A stretch of DNA of 64,000 bases from Halohasta litorea. Lineage in GTDB: Archaea; Halobacteriota; Halobacteria; Halobacteriales; Haloferacaceae. Each line of letters begins with the position of its first letter. Position 1 is the stretch's first letter. The DNA lies in NCBI RefSeq assembly GCF_024494645.1, contig NZ_JANHDJ010000006.1:1-64000 (forward strand). Direction: 5' to 3'. Under the pieces are notes generated by a model, which did no database searches, was not told where the DNA came from, and saw only the letters and a list, made by a program, of their open reading frames with translations. This document shows positions 57,423-64,000 of this stretch, piece by piece. The position numbers and the translations under genes are program-made.

Positions 57423-58184
57423 ATGGACATTAATGATATCTTTGCGCCTAATCGGTACCCCCGCGGCAACTACATCGAACGGGATGAGAAAATCGACCAC
57501 AGTAAGCTCGATGAAACCCTCCCGGATGGGAACACCCACATCGTTGGCCCCTCCGATTCCGGACGGTCAGCTATTGTTCAACACCACCTCTCAGGCAGTC
57601 ATCCTCTCGTCGTCGACGGCGTCGAAGTGACGACTGTTGGAGACATGTTCAGTCACTTCCTCAACAACCTGATCAGCAAGCCCGTTCCGCCAAGGCACGA
57701 AATAACCGAGCCCGACCTCCAGTCAATCACGAGATCTGAAAAACTCGTCCGAGGGGCAGTCAAAGACCGGATCGAGACTGGCCACTACACGCTCGTTTTC
57801 GACGACTTTGGGGAGATGCCCAGCGGAATCCAAGAATACGTCGCCGACTGGATCGAGGACTACGTCGACACCGAGATCGGCACCGCCACGATCGTCAGCG
57901 ACGACAACAAGGACGCCGTGTACGAAGCGAACCCCAACCTTCGCGACCAGCTCACCGTTACCCACATCCCCGAGTGGGACCAACCGAGCCTCAAACAGAT
58001 CGGGAAAAGCGGGTTCGAGACGGTCGGTGCCCCGATGGACGACCCCACTCTGGACAGTCTCGCAGACATGGCAGAGGGTTCGCCCACCCGAATGCACGAA
58101 CTCTGTTTAGCGACGTTCATCGACATCGCGACAGAGCGGGAATACGACGTCGGCCAAGAATACCTGCCCAACGGAGTCAAGTAG
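57423..58184 (+). CDS. P-loop ATPase with Arg in Walker A (253 aa)
   Basis: HIVGPSDSGRSAIVQHHL (residues 39-56) has the GxxxxG[KR]S shape of Walker A but with Arg48 in place of Lys. TLVFDDFGEMP (123-133) is Walker B. The opening DIFAPNRYPRGNYIERDEKI resembles the N-terminal linker of AAA+/STAND-type proteins (DxFxPxxxPxxxYxxR). A C-terminal helical part (SLADMAEGSPTRMHELCLATFIDIA) fits a lid. It could be a loader or a nucleotide-sensing switch. The Lys-to-Arg change may lower hydrolysis. Confidence 0.7.
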   Translation: MDINDIFAPNRYPRGNYIERDEKIDHSKLDETLPDGNTHIVGPSDSGRSAIVQHHLSGSHPLVVDGVEVTTVGDMFSHFLNNLISKPVPPRHEITEPDLQSITRSEKLVRGAVKDRIETGHYTLVFDDFGEMPSGIQEYVADWIEDYVDTEIGTATIVSDDNKDAVYEANPNLRDQLTVTHIPEWDQPSLKQIGKSGFETVGAPMDDPTLDSLADMAEGSPTRMHELCLATFIDIATEREYDVGQEYLPNGVK

Positions 58185-58212
58185 ATAGCCTGAGAACCAG
58201 CAAATAAGGAAG

Positions 58213-58704
58213 ATGACCACCTCAGAAAAACAAATCGCAGATGACCTCCTCGAGTATCTTCGAGAGCACCCGTCAGTCTGCGCTGACGTAAGCGCACAGG
58301 GATACCATAGGCCGTGGGTCAGATACCGCGACGGTGCGTACCAGCTCGCCGGCTACGGGGAGATCGACCGAATCCACGCCACCACGCTGGACGAAGACCA
58401 AGCGATCACCCTGTTCAAACATCACCCCGTCCAGTTACTCCCGGTCAGTAAGGCCTACCGCTGGAAGCCCGCCACCAAGACCGTGTGGGACGACGCCGCC
58501 GAACAGGACGCATTTACGTCGCTCACACGCTGCTGGTGGTGTGGCTTCAGCGAGCGAACGACCGATCTATCCCTCTACGAAACCGTCGAGGACGGTAACT
58601 GCTGGATCTGTACAGACTGCTACGACACGTGGGACGACCAGGACGAACTGGTGAGAGAGCTCGACCCAGATCGCGTTCCAGACAGCGAAATCAGCCGGGC
58701 CTGA
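58213..58704 (+). CDS. Protein with C-terminal zinc ribbon (163 aa)
   Basis: CWWCGFSERTTDLSLYETVEDGNCWICTDCYD: CxxC pairs at about 107-110 and 132-135 plus Cys129 build a zinc ribbon. The N-terminus (EKQIADDLLEYLREHPSVCADV) is helix-rich and may be a winged helix. It lies 28 nt after the ATPase gene and is probably in the same transcript. Confidence 0.65.
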   Translation: MTTSEKQIADDLLEYLREHPSVCADVSAQGYHRPWVRYRDGAYQLAGYGEIDRIHATTLDEDQAITLFKHHPVQLLPVSKAYRWKPATKTVWDDAAEQDAFTSLTRCWWCGFSERTTDLSLYETVEDGNCWICTDCYDTWDDQDELVRELDPDRVPDSEISRA

Positions 58705-58732
58705 CCCCGTAGAAGGTGGGGCTGAAGATCAG

Positions 58733-58770
58733 CTATTAGTTTCTATCCCCTGTGGGGGTGAAGGGTCAGA
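58733..58770 (+). promoter_or_regulatory. Palindromic promoter module 35
   Basis: TTTCTA at 58740, TCCCC-TGT-GGGG, GTGAAGGG. It lies 87 nt before the ATG at 58827. Confidence 0.65.
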
Positions 58771-58826
58771 GAAACCAGCGTGTTAGTCCACTCTCTTCGT
58801 GAACTCTGCCCCCAAGACCACACATC

Positions 58827-59096
58827 ATGGAAAACTGGACTGAAATGCCGAGCGAGCACCTGACGGGCAACGGCTACCGAAACATCATCCGCGGCTGGAA
58901 GAACACAGAAGCGCGCCTCAACAACGAAGTCCTCGTCTACCGCACGGAAGGGACCGACGTCGAGGCCACCGCCGAAGGCGAGTTCGCCGTCCAACATCCG
59001 CTCGACGAAGAGGGGCTGAACACCCACTTCTTCGATGACGAGGACGCCGCGCTCGACTACGCGAAGGAATACATGAAAGACAACCCGACGGTATAG
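58827..59096 (+). CDS. Hypothetical protein (89 aa)
   Basis: Not recognised. Basic and Trp-containing N-terminal third (SEHLTGNGYRNIIRGWKNTEARLNNEV), acidic C-terminal two thirds. Single gene with a ~60-nt leader from module 35. Confidence 0.6.
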   Translation: MENWTEMPSEHLTGNGYRNIIRGWKNTEARLNNEVLVYRTEGTDVEATAEGEFAVQHPLDEEGLNTHFFDDEDAALDYAKEYMKDNPTV

Positions 59097-59188
59097 AGCT
59101 ACCAAGAGGCCGACACCAGTATCGGAACTATTGATAGCTCAGAAACACATTCGAAAACATCAATACTCCCCACATCAACTGACGGGGT

Positions 59189-59389
59189 ATGAACCAGACG
59201 CCCGAGCCCGACATGCTCACCACTCAGTACGATTCGATCACGAGGGCACTCGACTCGCTCATCAAAGCCGGGACCTACGACAACTCGCTAGACGGAGACG
59301 ACGACGAGCACATCTCAAGCGAAGCGTACACTGATGCCAAGTTCCGGTTTATGACGGTCTGCGACAGGCTCGCAGATTCGGACGAGTGA
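59189..59389 (+). CDS. Hypothetical helical protein (66 aa)
   Basis: Not recognised. Acidic and helical (SITRALDSLIKAGTYDNSLDGDDDE). TATA-like TTGATAGC lies 55-60 nt upstream. Short but with normal haloarchaeal codon use. Confidence 0.5.
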   Translation: MNQTPEPDMLTTQYDSITRALDSLIKAGTYDNSLDGDDDEHISSEAYTDAKFRFMTVCDRLADSDE

Positions 59390-59540
59390 CTTTCTTCAAA
59401 ACCACAGCCAACCGGGCATCGCGATCGCACCAGATGTCGCTAGTGTCGATACTGGCCTCCGCAAGCGAATACACGAGGATAACCTAACAGAAACCGTCCT
59501 GATGTCAGGGCGGCCCACCACTCTCATAACTACCACCGGA

Positions 59541-59903
59541 ATGGAAGACCACAACAGCGGAGTTGGTGTCGACAGCCTTGACGAACGGGAACTCGACCGC
59601 CTTTGCCATCGCCTCGTCCATGTGACCCAAGACGAACTCTCGACCAGTGCCGACTCGATACATATCACCGGCTCATTCGCACGCGGTGTCGCCACTCCCA
59701 ACGAAAGCGACCTCGACATCCGTATCGTCACAGCTGGCTACGTCTCATCAACCGAGCTCTCCGATCTAACCGAACGAATCGAGTCTGAAGAAGATCCAGA
59801 ACGTACCCCCGCAGAATGCGATTCGCTGGACATCCACGCGACCCCCTTCGAGTTACTTCACTCGGAACCAAGCGTCGAGATCTGGAGCAACGGGAACCGA
59901 TAA
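59541..59903 (+). CDS. Nucleotidyltransferase, minimal Pol-beta type (120 aa)
   Basis: ITGSFARGVATPNESDLDIRIV (residues 42-63) has the GS motif and the DxD metal pair (Asp57, Asp59) of MNT/KNTase-fold enzymes, followed by the third-carboxylate region (DSLDIHATPFELL). Minimal enzymes of this type usually act with a HEPN or DUF86 partner as a toxin-antitoxin pair (MntA adenylylates the toxin); no HEPN neighbour is seen. The start could also be ATG 59502, adding 13 residues. Confidence 0.75.
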   Translation: MEDHNSGVGVDSLDERELDRLCHRLVHVTQDELSTSADSIHITGSFARGVATPNESDLDIRIVTAGYVSSTELSDLTERIESEEDPERTPAECDSLDIHATPFELLHSEPSVEIWSNGNR

Positions 59904-59972
59904 CAGCCCATTTTCTCAATACAAGGCAGGCACCAAATCCATTAAGTGCCCCCTCAGCAAGAATACAGAAAT

Positions 59973-60752
59973 ATGAGCCAACATCAGATCATCTCACAGG
60001 CACTCCCGAAAGGCGATACCCCAGTGTTGTGTGTCAACCTCCATTCAGAGCAGATCGCCACGCTCGCCGAAGACATGATCGCCGATGGGGATGAGCAGGT
60101 GGTTCACCTTCTGGCTGATGAGAGTCAAATCAAGGATGCGCTCTTTGACTTCATCACGGCCTCGAAAATCGCCGAACTGGTCGATCAGGGGCGGCTCGAC
60201 ATTCGGATACTTGACGAACCCGTCCAAAATGCCATCCTCACAACCGAATCCGAGGTCGTTGTACCGCTCATGAGCGGCCACACCGTCACGGGATCAGACG
60301 AAGACACCGCAACCTCGCTGTATACAGAATTCGAGACCACCTTCGAAGCCGCCGAATCCTACCACCTCCGGACACCAGCACTTTCGGAGGTGAAGGCTAC
60401 CCTTCGCGAAGAGATCGGTGACGACACTGCCGACGAGTTCGAAGAAGTGCTCGCCCACGCCGAAGAAATCTCCAACACGAACGAGTACCTCGATATCGTC
60501 GAGGTCGCACTTCTGCTCGCTGCCCGGAACGAAGTCCTCTTGTACGACATCTCCCGGTGGGGCGAAGACATCGGCGTCGCCTCGAAGGCCACCTTCTCAC
60601 GGACGAAGTCGGCGCTTGAAGAGGCCGGCTTGATCACGACAGAGAAGGTCCCCATCGACGTCGGCCGCCCACGACTCCGGCTCGTCGCTACCGAACAAAT
60701 AGCCAACGCGGACCTAACAACGCTCTCCGAAGACATCACATCCCAGATCTAA
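59973..60752 (+). CDS. TbsP-like transcription regulator (259 aa)
   Basis: The C-terminal ~90 residues with LLYDISRWGEDIGVASKATFSRTKSALEEAGLITTEKVPIDVGRPRLRL match, in my memory, the very conserved winged-helix end of haloarchaeal TbsP (DUF5821), a regulator acting with TrmB on central carbon genes. The N-terminal ~150 residues also follow its plan (HLLADESQIKDALFDFITASKIAELVDQG; FHLRTPALSEV-like segment near 130). A plasmid-type copy could retarget the host's TbsP network or control this element. It lies upstream of two small genes. Confidence 0.8.
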   Translation: MSQHQIISQALPKGDTPVLCVNLHSEQIATLAEDMIADGDEQVVHLLADESQIKDALFDFITASKIAELVDQGRLDIRILDEPVQNAILTTESEVVVPLMSGHTVTGSDEDTATSLYTEFETTFEAAESYHLRTPALSEVKATLREEIGDDTADEFEEVLAHAEEISNTNEYLDIVEVALLLAARNEVLLYDISRWGEDIGVASKATFSRTKSALEEAGLITTEKVPIDVGRPRLRLVATEQIANADLTTLSEDITSQI

Positions 60753-60754
60753 CC

Positions 60755-60919
60755 ATGTCCGACACCAACGACACCGCGGAAGCAGAAGCCGCCGTGGGGA
60801 ACGCACGAGCGTTCCTCTCGGACTTCGAAGACGAATCACTCGAGGTTCAGCATGGCGCTATTGAACACGCCATCAGCGAGTTACAGAACGCAAAACGCGC
60901 ACTCCCGGACGAGAACTAA
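60755..60919 (+). CDS. Helical micro-protein (54 aa)
   Basis: Two acidic helices (EAEAAVGNARAFLSDFEDE; QHGAIEHAISELQNAKRAL) joined by a short turn. Starts 2 nt after the TbsP-like stop and its stop overlaps the next start (TAATG). It may be a small partner of the regulator. Confidence 0.6.
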   Translation: MSDTNDTAEAEAAVGNARAFLSDFEDESLEVQHGAIEHAISELQNAKRALPDEN

Positions 60920-61188
60920 TGTCTGATCCATATCTCTCGCAGTTTTCGACGGGAGATATGATCGAGGTCTCCTGCCGGAAGACCAGCATGGAGGTCCAGA
61001 AGGCAGAACCCACCCCCGACTGGGATGGTCGCGTCTACAAGGTGATCGCTGAGAACCGCTACGGGCGCTACCGGGTTACTGAAAACGAAGACGGCGAGTT
61101 CACGTTCTACGTGAGTTCGAGTAACTACTGGGGGAAGACATGGTCACCAGAGGAATCCGGCATCAGCGTTTCACGACCTGACGAGTAG
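60919..61188 (+). CDS. Hypothetical protein (89 aa)
   Basis: Not recognised. Small beta-rich domain (GDMIEVSCRKTSMEV...GRVYKVIAENRYGRYRVTENEDGEFTFYV) of the kind seen in compact barrels. Third gene of the TbsP-like transcript. Confidence 0.6.
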   Translation: MSDPYLSQFSTGDMIEVSCRKTSMEVQKAEPTPDWDGRVYKVIAENRYGRYRVTENEDGEFTFYVSSSNYWGKTWSPEESGISVSRPDE

Positions 61189-61209
61189 CCCGATGTCCAA
61201 CTCACGCGC

Positions 61210-61249
61210 CGAGAGGTGTGTTTTTAGACACCGACTGTGGATAGAGTGA
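61210..61249 (+). promoter_or_regulatory. Palindromic promoter module 36
   Basis: GAGAGGTG, TTTTTA at 61221, GACACCGACTGTGGATAGAGTG. It lies 35 nt before the ATG at 61256; the arms are imperfect. Confidence 0.65.
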
Positions 61250-61255
61250 TGATAG

Positions 61256-62011
61256 ATGTCGAGAGATAAGTTCACCCACAAGAGGCACGGAGACAGCGTT
61301 ACTCTCGAGACCCGAGAGCATACCGACCACCCCGTCCTCGATTATTACGTCGCTGATCACTGCCCACGGGACGACTGCCGGTTCCGTGTGCTAACAGAGT
61401 ACCAAGTCGACCATGACGTCGCCCTCTCGTTCGACCTCGATGAACGACTCGACGCCCTCCAAGCAGAGATCAGCCTCCCCGTCATCGACACCTACCACTC
61501 AGCGGGCGGCCACCAAGAAGGGCGAAAAGCCTTCCAGACGCTCAGAGAGGCGAAACTCTACATCTTCGGCCGATACGGCGGAATTGGAAACAGAAACGCA
61601 ATCGGGAATCAGATCCGGAGGACCCACAGCCTGACTAGCGGGACGCATTCGCAGAACGCCCGAGAAGTCGATCACCCGATGATCTGCGCGATCGTCGACA
61701 CCCACCAGGACAAGCCGGTCTACACGAATCTCGTCCCTCGCGATGACGACATCCCCTCGAACGCCCCCAGCTGGCGGAACTCCATCGAATCCCGAGTCAA
61801 ATACCACCTCAACCCCCCGGAACACATCATCGAAAGCAAGCTCGGCGAAGACGACCAGTTCGCTCGGATCCCAGATGGCTACGAACACGACGCGCTCGCT
61901 TGGCACGTCGAGCAGGTGAGCCACTGGGAGTTCCAAATCCAAACGCCTGAGCTACTGCTTGAACAGGCCGATTACGAAACCGGCGTGGACTCCCTCAAAC
62001 AACCAGCGTGA
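61256..62011 (+). CDS. Hypothetical protein, His/Arg-rich (251 aa)
   Basis: Not recognised. Residues 1-60 contain HCPRDDCRF (one Cys pair). A central segment (HSAGGHQEGRKAFQTLREAKLYIFGRYGGIGNRNAIGNQIRRTHSLTSG, about 81-130) is rich in Gly, Arg and His and could bind nucleic acid. The last third is acidic. Set by module 36; the next gene overlaps its stop. Confidence 0.6.
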   Translation: MSRDKFTHKRHGDSVTLETREHTDHPVLDYYVADHCPRDDCRFRVLTEYQVDHDVALSFDLDERLDALQAEISLPVIDTYHSAGGHQEGRKAFQTLREAKLYIFGRYGGIGNRNAIGNQIRRTHSLTSGTHSQNAREVDHPMICAIVDTHQDKPVYTNLVPRDDDIPSNAPSWRNSIESRVKYHLNPPEHIIESKLGEDDQFARIPDGYEHDALAWHVEQVSHWEFQIQTPELLLEQADYETGVDSLKQPA

Positions 62012-62229
62012 GCAAACGCGAACCCACCCCGTCACAGGACACCGCCCAGCGGATGAAGAGTCTCACAGAACTGTGGCGAACGCGCTGTCCGAACGGGCAC
62101 TCTTCGTTCACTCACCGGCCCCAGGAAGAATTTTGGTACTGCAAGTCATGTCACGACAACCCGGATATCGACACGCACCGCCACACGTACCTCATCGATA
62201 CGAAAAACGGGACACGGATCACCAAGTGA
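62008..62229 (+). CDS. Small zinc protein (73 aa)
   Basis: GTG start overlapping the preceding TGA (GTGA). RCPNGHSSF and YCKSCHDN give Cys27, His30, Cys45 and Cys48, a compact zinc site. His-rich end (DTHRHTYLI). Co-translated with 61256, whose Cys pair may form a partner site. Confidence 0.6.
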   Translation: MSKREPTPSQDTAQRMKSLTELWRTRCPNGHSSFTHRPQEEFWYCKSCHDNPDIDTHRHTYLIDTKNGTRITK

Positions 62230-62326
62230 GCCAGCCCAACCACAGAGAATTCCCCATAGAACCACCAATACGGTGACGAGTTTAACACCCCATTAATTTT
62301 TGCCGAGGCGACACCAACTGAGCGTC

Positions 62327-62617
62327 ATGGCCACACCAAACTACATCATCGTCCCCAAAGAAGACGGAAGTTACGTGGTTGGGGGTCGCGCATATCCTAC
62401 CGAAGGCACGATCGGAGCCACGATTCTCCGGGAGCTAACAGACATCCCAGAGCGAATCGCCAACATCAGCGGGTTCGAGCCTGATGAATATGTGTTTTAC
62501 TTCGATGGCCCGAGTGAAGGCTACATCAACCCAAGCAGCGTAGAGACCGTCATAAACGTTGAAACCCTCCTCGAGGAGGAACTCAACAAGTTGGACAAGT
62601 CGATCGAACACCCTTGA
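62327..62617 (+). CDS. Hypothetical protein (96 aa)
   Basis: Not recognised. Beta-rich start (NYIIVPKEDGSYVVGGRAYPT) and a helical end. TATA-like TTAATTTTTG lies about 30-35 nt upstream, with no module. Its stop codon falls inside an IS200/IS605-like end sequence, so the original C-terminus may have been changed by insertion. Confidence 0.55.
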   Translation: MATPNYIIVPKEDGSYVVGGRAYPTEGTIGATILRELTDIPERIANISGFEPDEYVFYFDGPSEGYINPSSVETVINVETLLEEELNKLDKSIEHP

Positions 62618-62665
62618 CATCCTCCTCGCGCTGAAAGGGCGAGGCTTTCTCCTCGATTCTCCGTA
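62614..62665. mobile_element. IS200/IS605-like end sequence (solo)
   Basis: TTGACATCCTCCTCGCGCTG then AAAGGGCGAGGCTTTCTCC matches the well-known end of IS200/IS605/TnpB-type elements in archaea (TTGACATCCTCCCCG...hairpin...GATTC). CCTCGC/GCGAGG forms the terminal hairpin. No transposase or TnpB gene is next to it in the window, so it is a remnant or an isolated end. Confidence 0.6.
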
Positions 62666-62712
62666 ACCCCGGCCCGGATCCTCTGTAGTGACGGGCACAG
62701 CAACCAGGCCCA

Positions 62713-62748
62713 TCGAGTGGAGTTTGTAGCTACCATCTGGGGTAGAGT
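62713..62748 (+). promoter_or_regulatory. Palindromic promoter module 37
   Basis: GAGTGGAG, TTTGTA at 62723, CTACC-ATCTGG-GGTAG, AGT. The ATG at 62749 is 26 nt from the first T, so the mRNA should be leaderless. Confidence 0.75.
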
Positions 62749-63369
62749 ATGGATTCAGAAGGTACGCAGAGACGCCTCATCGATCAGCCGAGGCCAGATG
62801 TTGAATCGTTCACCCCGAACACGACTACCATCTCGACGATCGTGGAGATCGAAGCAGGTAGCGAGGCGAGGGCCAAGCAGGTCCTCGAGAAACTCCCTGC
62901 CGAGGTCAACAAGCTCGCGTTCAACGGGTGGCCCGTCTACAAATCTGACATGGAGCCGAACGACGACCCCGCAGTTGTTTCCCACTTCGATCACTCGATA
63001 GCGTGCTATCACGGCCACCCGCTGTATGAGTCGTCTCGGGGGCCGGGCATCCCCGAGGACTTCCCGGTCGAAGACAAGTGCGGCGGCCTCGCGTTCCATG
63101 TGACGAAAGACTACGACACGGCCATCTACCGATTCTTCGGCCCGTCGGTGACCGTCGCAGGAAGGCCCACCCACGATCAAATCGCCGGGACGTACGAGCT
63201 CTCCATCTCCGTGAAGAAGGACACAGAACGGACGAACCACATGCGGGGGCCGGGCAGGACCACCCACGATGTCCAGCTTCACCTCAACGGGATGCGTACT
63301 CGTGGAAGCATCTCCTACGGCGAAACCGTCATCGAACCCGTCAACAACACCGACACCGCCAGCGCGTAA
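62749..63369 (+). CDS. Hypothetical protein (206 aa)
   Basis: Not recognised. An N-terminal alpha/beta part (TTTISTIVEIEAGSEARAKQVLEKLPAEVNKLAF), a central CYHGHPLYESSRGPGIPEDF region and a C-terminal beta part (YELSISVKKDTERTNHMRG). Start set by module 37; the next gene begins 2 nt after the stop. Confidence 0.6.
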   Translation: MDSEGTQRRLIDQPRPDVESFTPNTTTISTIVEIEAGSEARAKQVLEKLPAEVNKLAFNGWPVYKSDMEPNDDPAVVSHFDHSIACYHGHPLYESSRGPGIPEDFPVEDKCGGLAFHVTKDYDTAIYRFFGPSVTVAGRPTHDQIAGTYELSISVKKDTERTNHMRGPGRTTHDVQLHLNGMRTRGSISYGETVIEPVNNTDTASA

Positions 63370-63371
63370 TC

Positions 63372-64000
63372 ATGCAAGCAAAACTACCGGGAACTGACGA
63401 CGTGGAGCAACCAGACCAGCCGAGGCCGCCAACGATCGAGAACTCCGAACAGTACGCACTTCCGAAGAAGGCGGATCTCCCCGACATTCCCGGCATCGTC
63501 TGGGGACTGTTCGACACTGACGGCGAGACGCGATACGTCAAAGGCGATACGCTAACCTCGCCAGCCGGCGTCGATACGGAACAACCACCACACGGAGAGC
63601 TCCCCGCGAACGCAGTAGTGGAAGGCGTCGGTGCCTACATCGAGTCTTACGGCATCGAAGAGATCGAGATCCCCGACTACTACAGCCGGTTCTCGGACTT
63701 CGAGCCCGTCATCAACACCTGGACAACGACGGCGACCGGGATTGGGTACGGAATCGAGCAGAACATGCTCCGGGGACTCGTCCGACTTGCCAACGGTTCC
63801 GGGCGAATTGACCACGACAAGACCCACGTCATCCTCTGTGAGAACGATACCGTCCTCGTCACCGGCCCCCGCGGTGCGTTCATCAAGGACCTCTGGGGAA
63901 TCAAAGGCGACAGGACGGACGAGGAACCGCCAGCAGACGTGTATCAGAACGTCCGAGGGTTCTCCATGCCCGAAGAGAACGAAACCGCTCTCGAGAAGAC
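63372..64000 (+). CDS. Hypothetical protein, runs off the window (at least 209 aa)
   Basis: Begins MQAKLPGTDDVEQP and stays open to the last base. Seen parts: an acidic start, DIPGIVWGLFDTDGETRYVKG (about 38-58), EIPDYYSRFSDFEPVINTW and THVILCENDTVLVTGPRGAFIKDLWG (about 155-180). Not recognised. Co-transcribed with 62749. Confidence 0.6.
   Translation, partial: MQAKLPGTDDVEQPDQPRPPTIENSEQYALPKKADLPDIPGIVWGLFDTDGETRYVKGDTLTSPAGVDTEQPPHGELPANAVVEGVGAYIESYGIEEIEIPDYYSRFSDFEPVINTWTTTATGIGYGIEQNMLRGLVRLANGSGRIDHDKTHVILCENDTVLVTGPRGAFIKDLWGIKGDRTDEEPPADVYQNVRGFSMPEENETALEK

Overview
This window is haloarchaeal DNA. It is GC-rich, the predicted proteins are short and very acidic, promoters are TATA-like (TTTNTA) with almost no 5' leader, and several families are haloarchaeal: a TbsP-like regulator, a DUF7123-type winged helix, a DUF5305-type protein, and Tat-type secreted proteins next to a signal peptidase. 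It holds about 100 genes, nearly all on the + strand and mostly of unknown function. There is no rRNA, no ribosomal protein and no recognisable replication initiator or integrase. I read it as part of a large plasmid, mega-virus or integrated element rather than core chromosome; this is inference.

The strongest new signal is a repeated promoter module, seen about 37 times. Its layout is (C)AGAG - TTTNTA - C-rich arm - short spacer - G-rich arm - TAGAGG. The palindrome lies between the TATA-like box and the expected transcription start. In roughly half the copies the start codon sits 35-38 bases after the first T of the box. I infer a regulon under one DNA-binding factor that is not identified here. 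Two long paralogous genes (5878 and 16100) each have three tandem copies upstream.

Region by region: 1-10.1 kb is a run of mostly single-gene units, each with its own module. Most are followed by a ~90-bp repeat (R90, ten clear copies) placed between the stop codon and the next promoter. 10.1-12.3 kb has no credible gene. It carries at least eight copies of a nested stem-loop whose core is conserved while the outer helices differ in sequence yet stay complementary, plus three hairpins sharing CTCTCCACACCG. 12.3-28.8 kb holds an OB-fold (RPA-like) protein, small zinc proteins, a MazG-like pyrophosphohydrolase, a UvsW-like SF2 helicase and many unknown genes. At 28.8 kb there is a tRNA-like gene with an insertion in the anticodon arm, then a 17-bp tandem repeat array that also occurs near 17.8 kb.

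29.4-43 kb is different: almost no modules, slightly lower GC, and a PadR regulator, LamG-fold proteins and a secretion cluster (two Tat-type secreted proteins, an S26 signal peptidase, a DUF5305-like protein, a small exported protein and a large extracellular-type protein). It looks like inserted surface or filament cargo. 43-64 kb returns to small genes, some with modules, including dCTP deaminase, a DUF488-like protein, a dual-specificity phosphatase, a second helix-hairpin-helix protein, a class I methyltransferase, a P-loop ATPase, a nucleotidyltransferase and the TbsP-like regulator. Five proteins with a shared N-terminal W-x4/5-W signature and beta-sandwich C-termini, all lacking signal peptides, may be virion or appendage parts.

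Together, the recognisable genes suit a replicating element: nucleotide pool control (dCTP deaminase, MazG-like), DNA binding and remodelling (RPA-like, HhH, UvsW-like), modification (methyltransferase) and transcription control.
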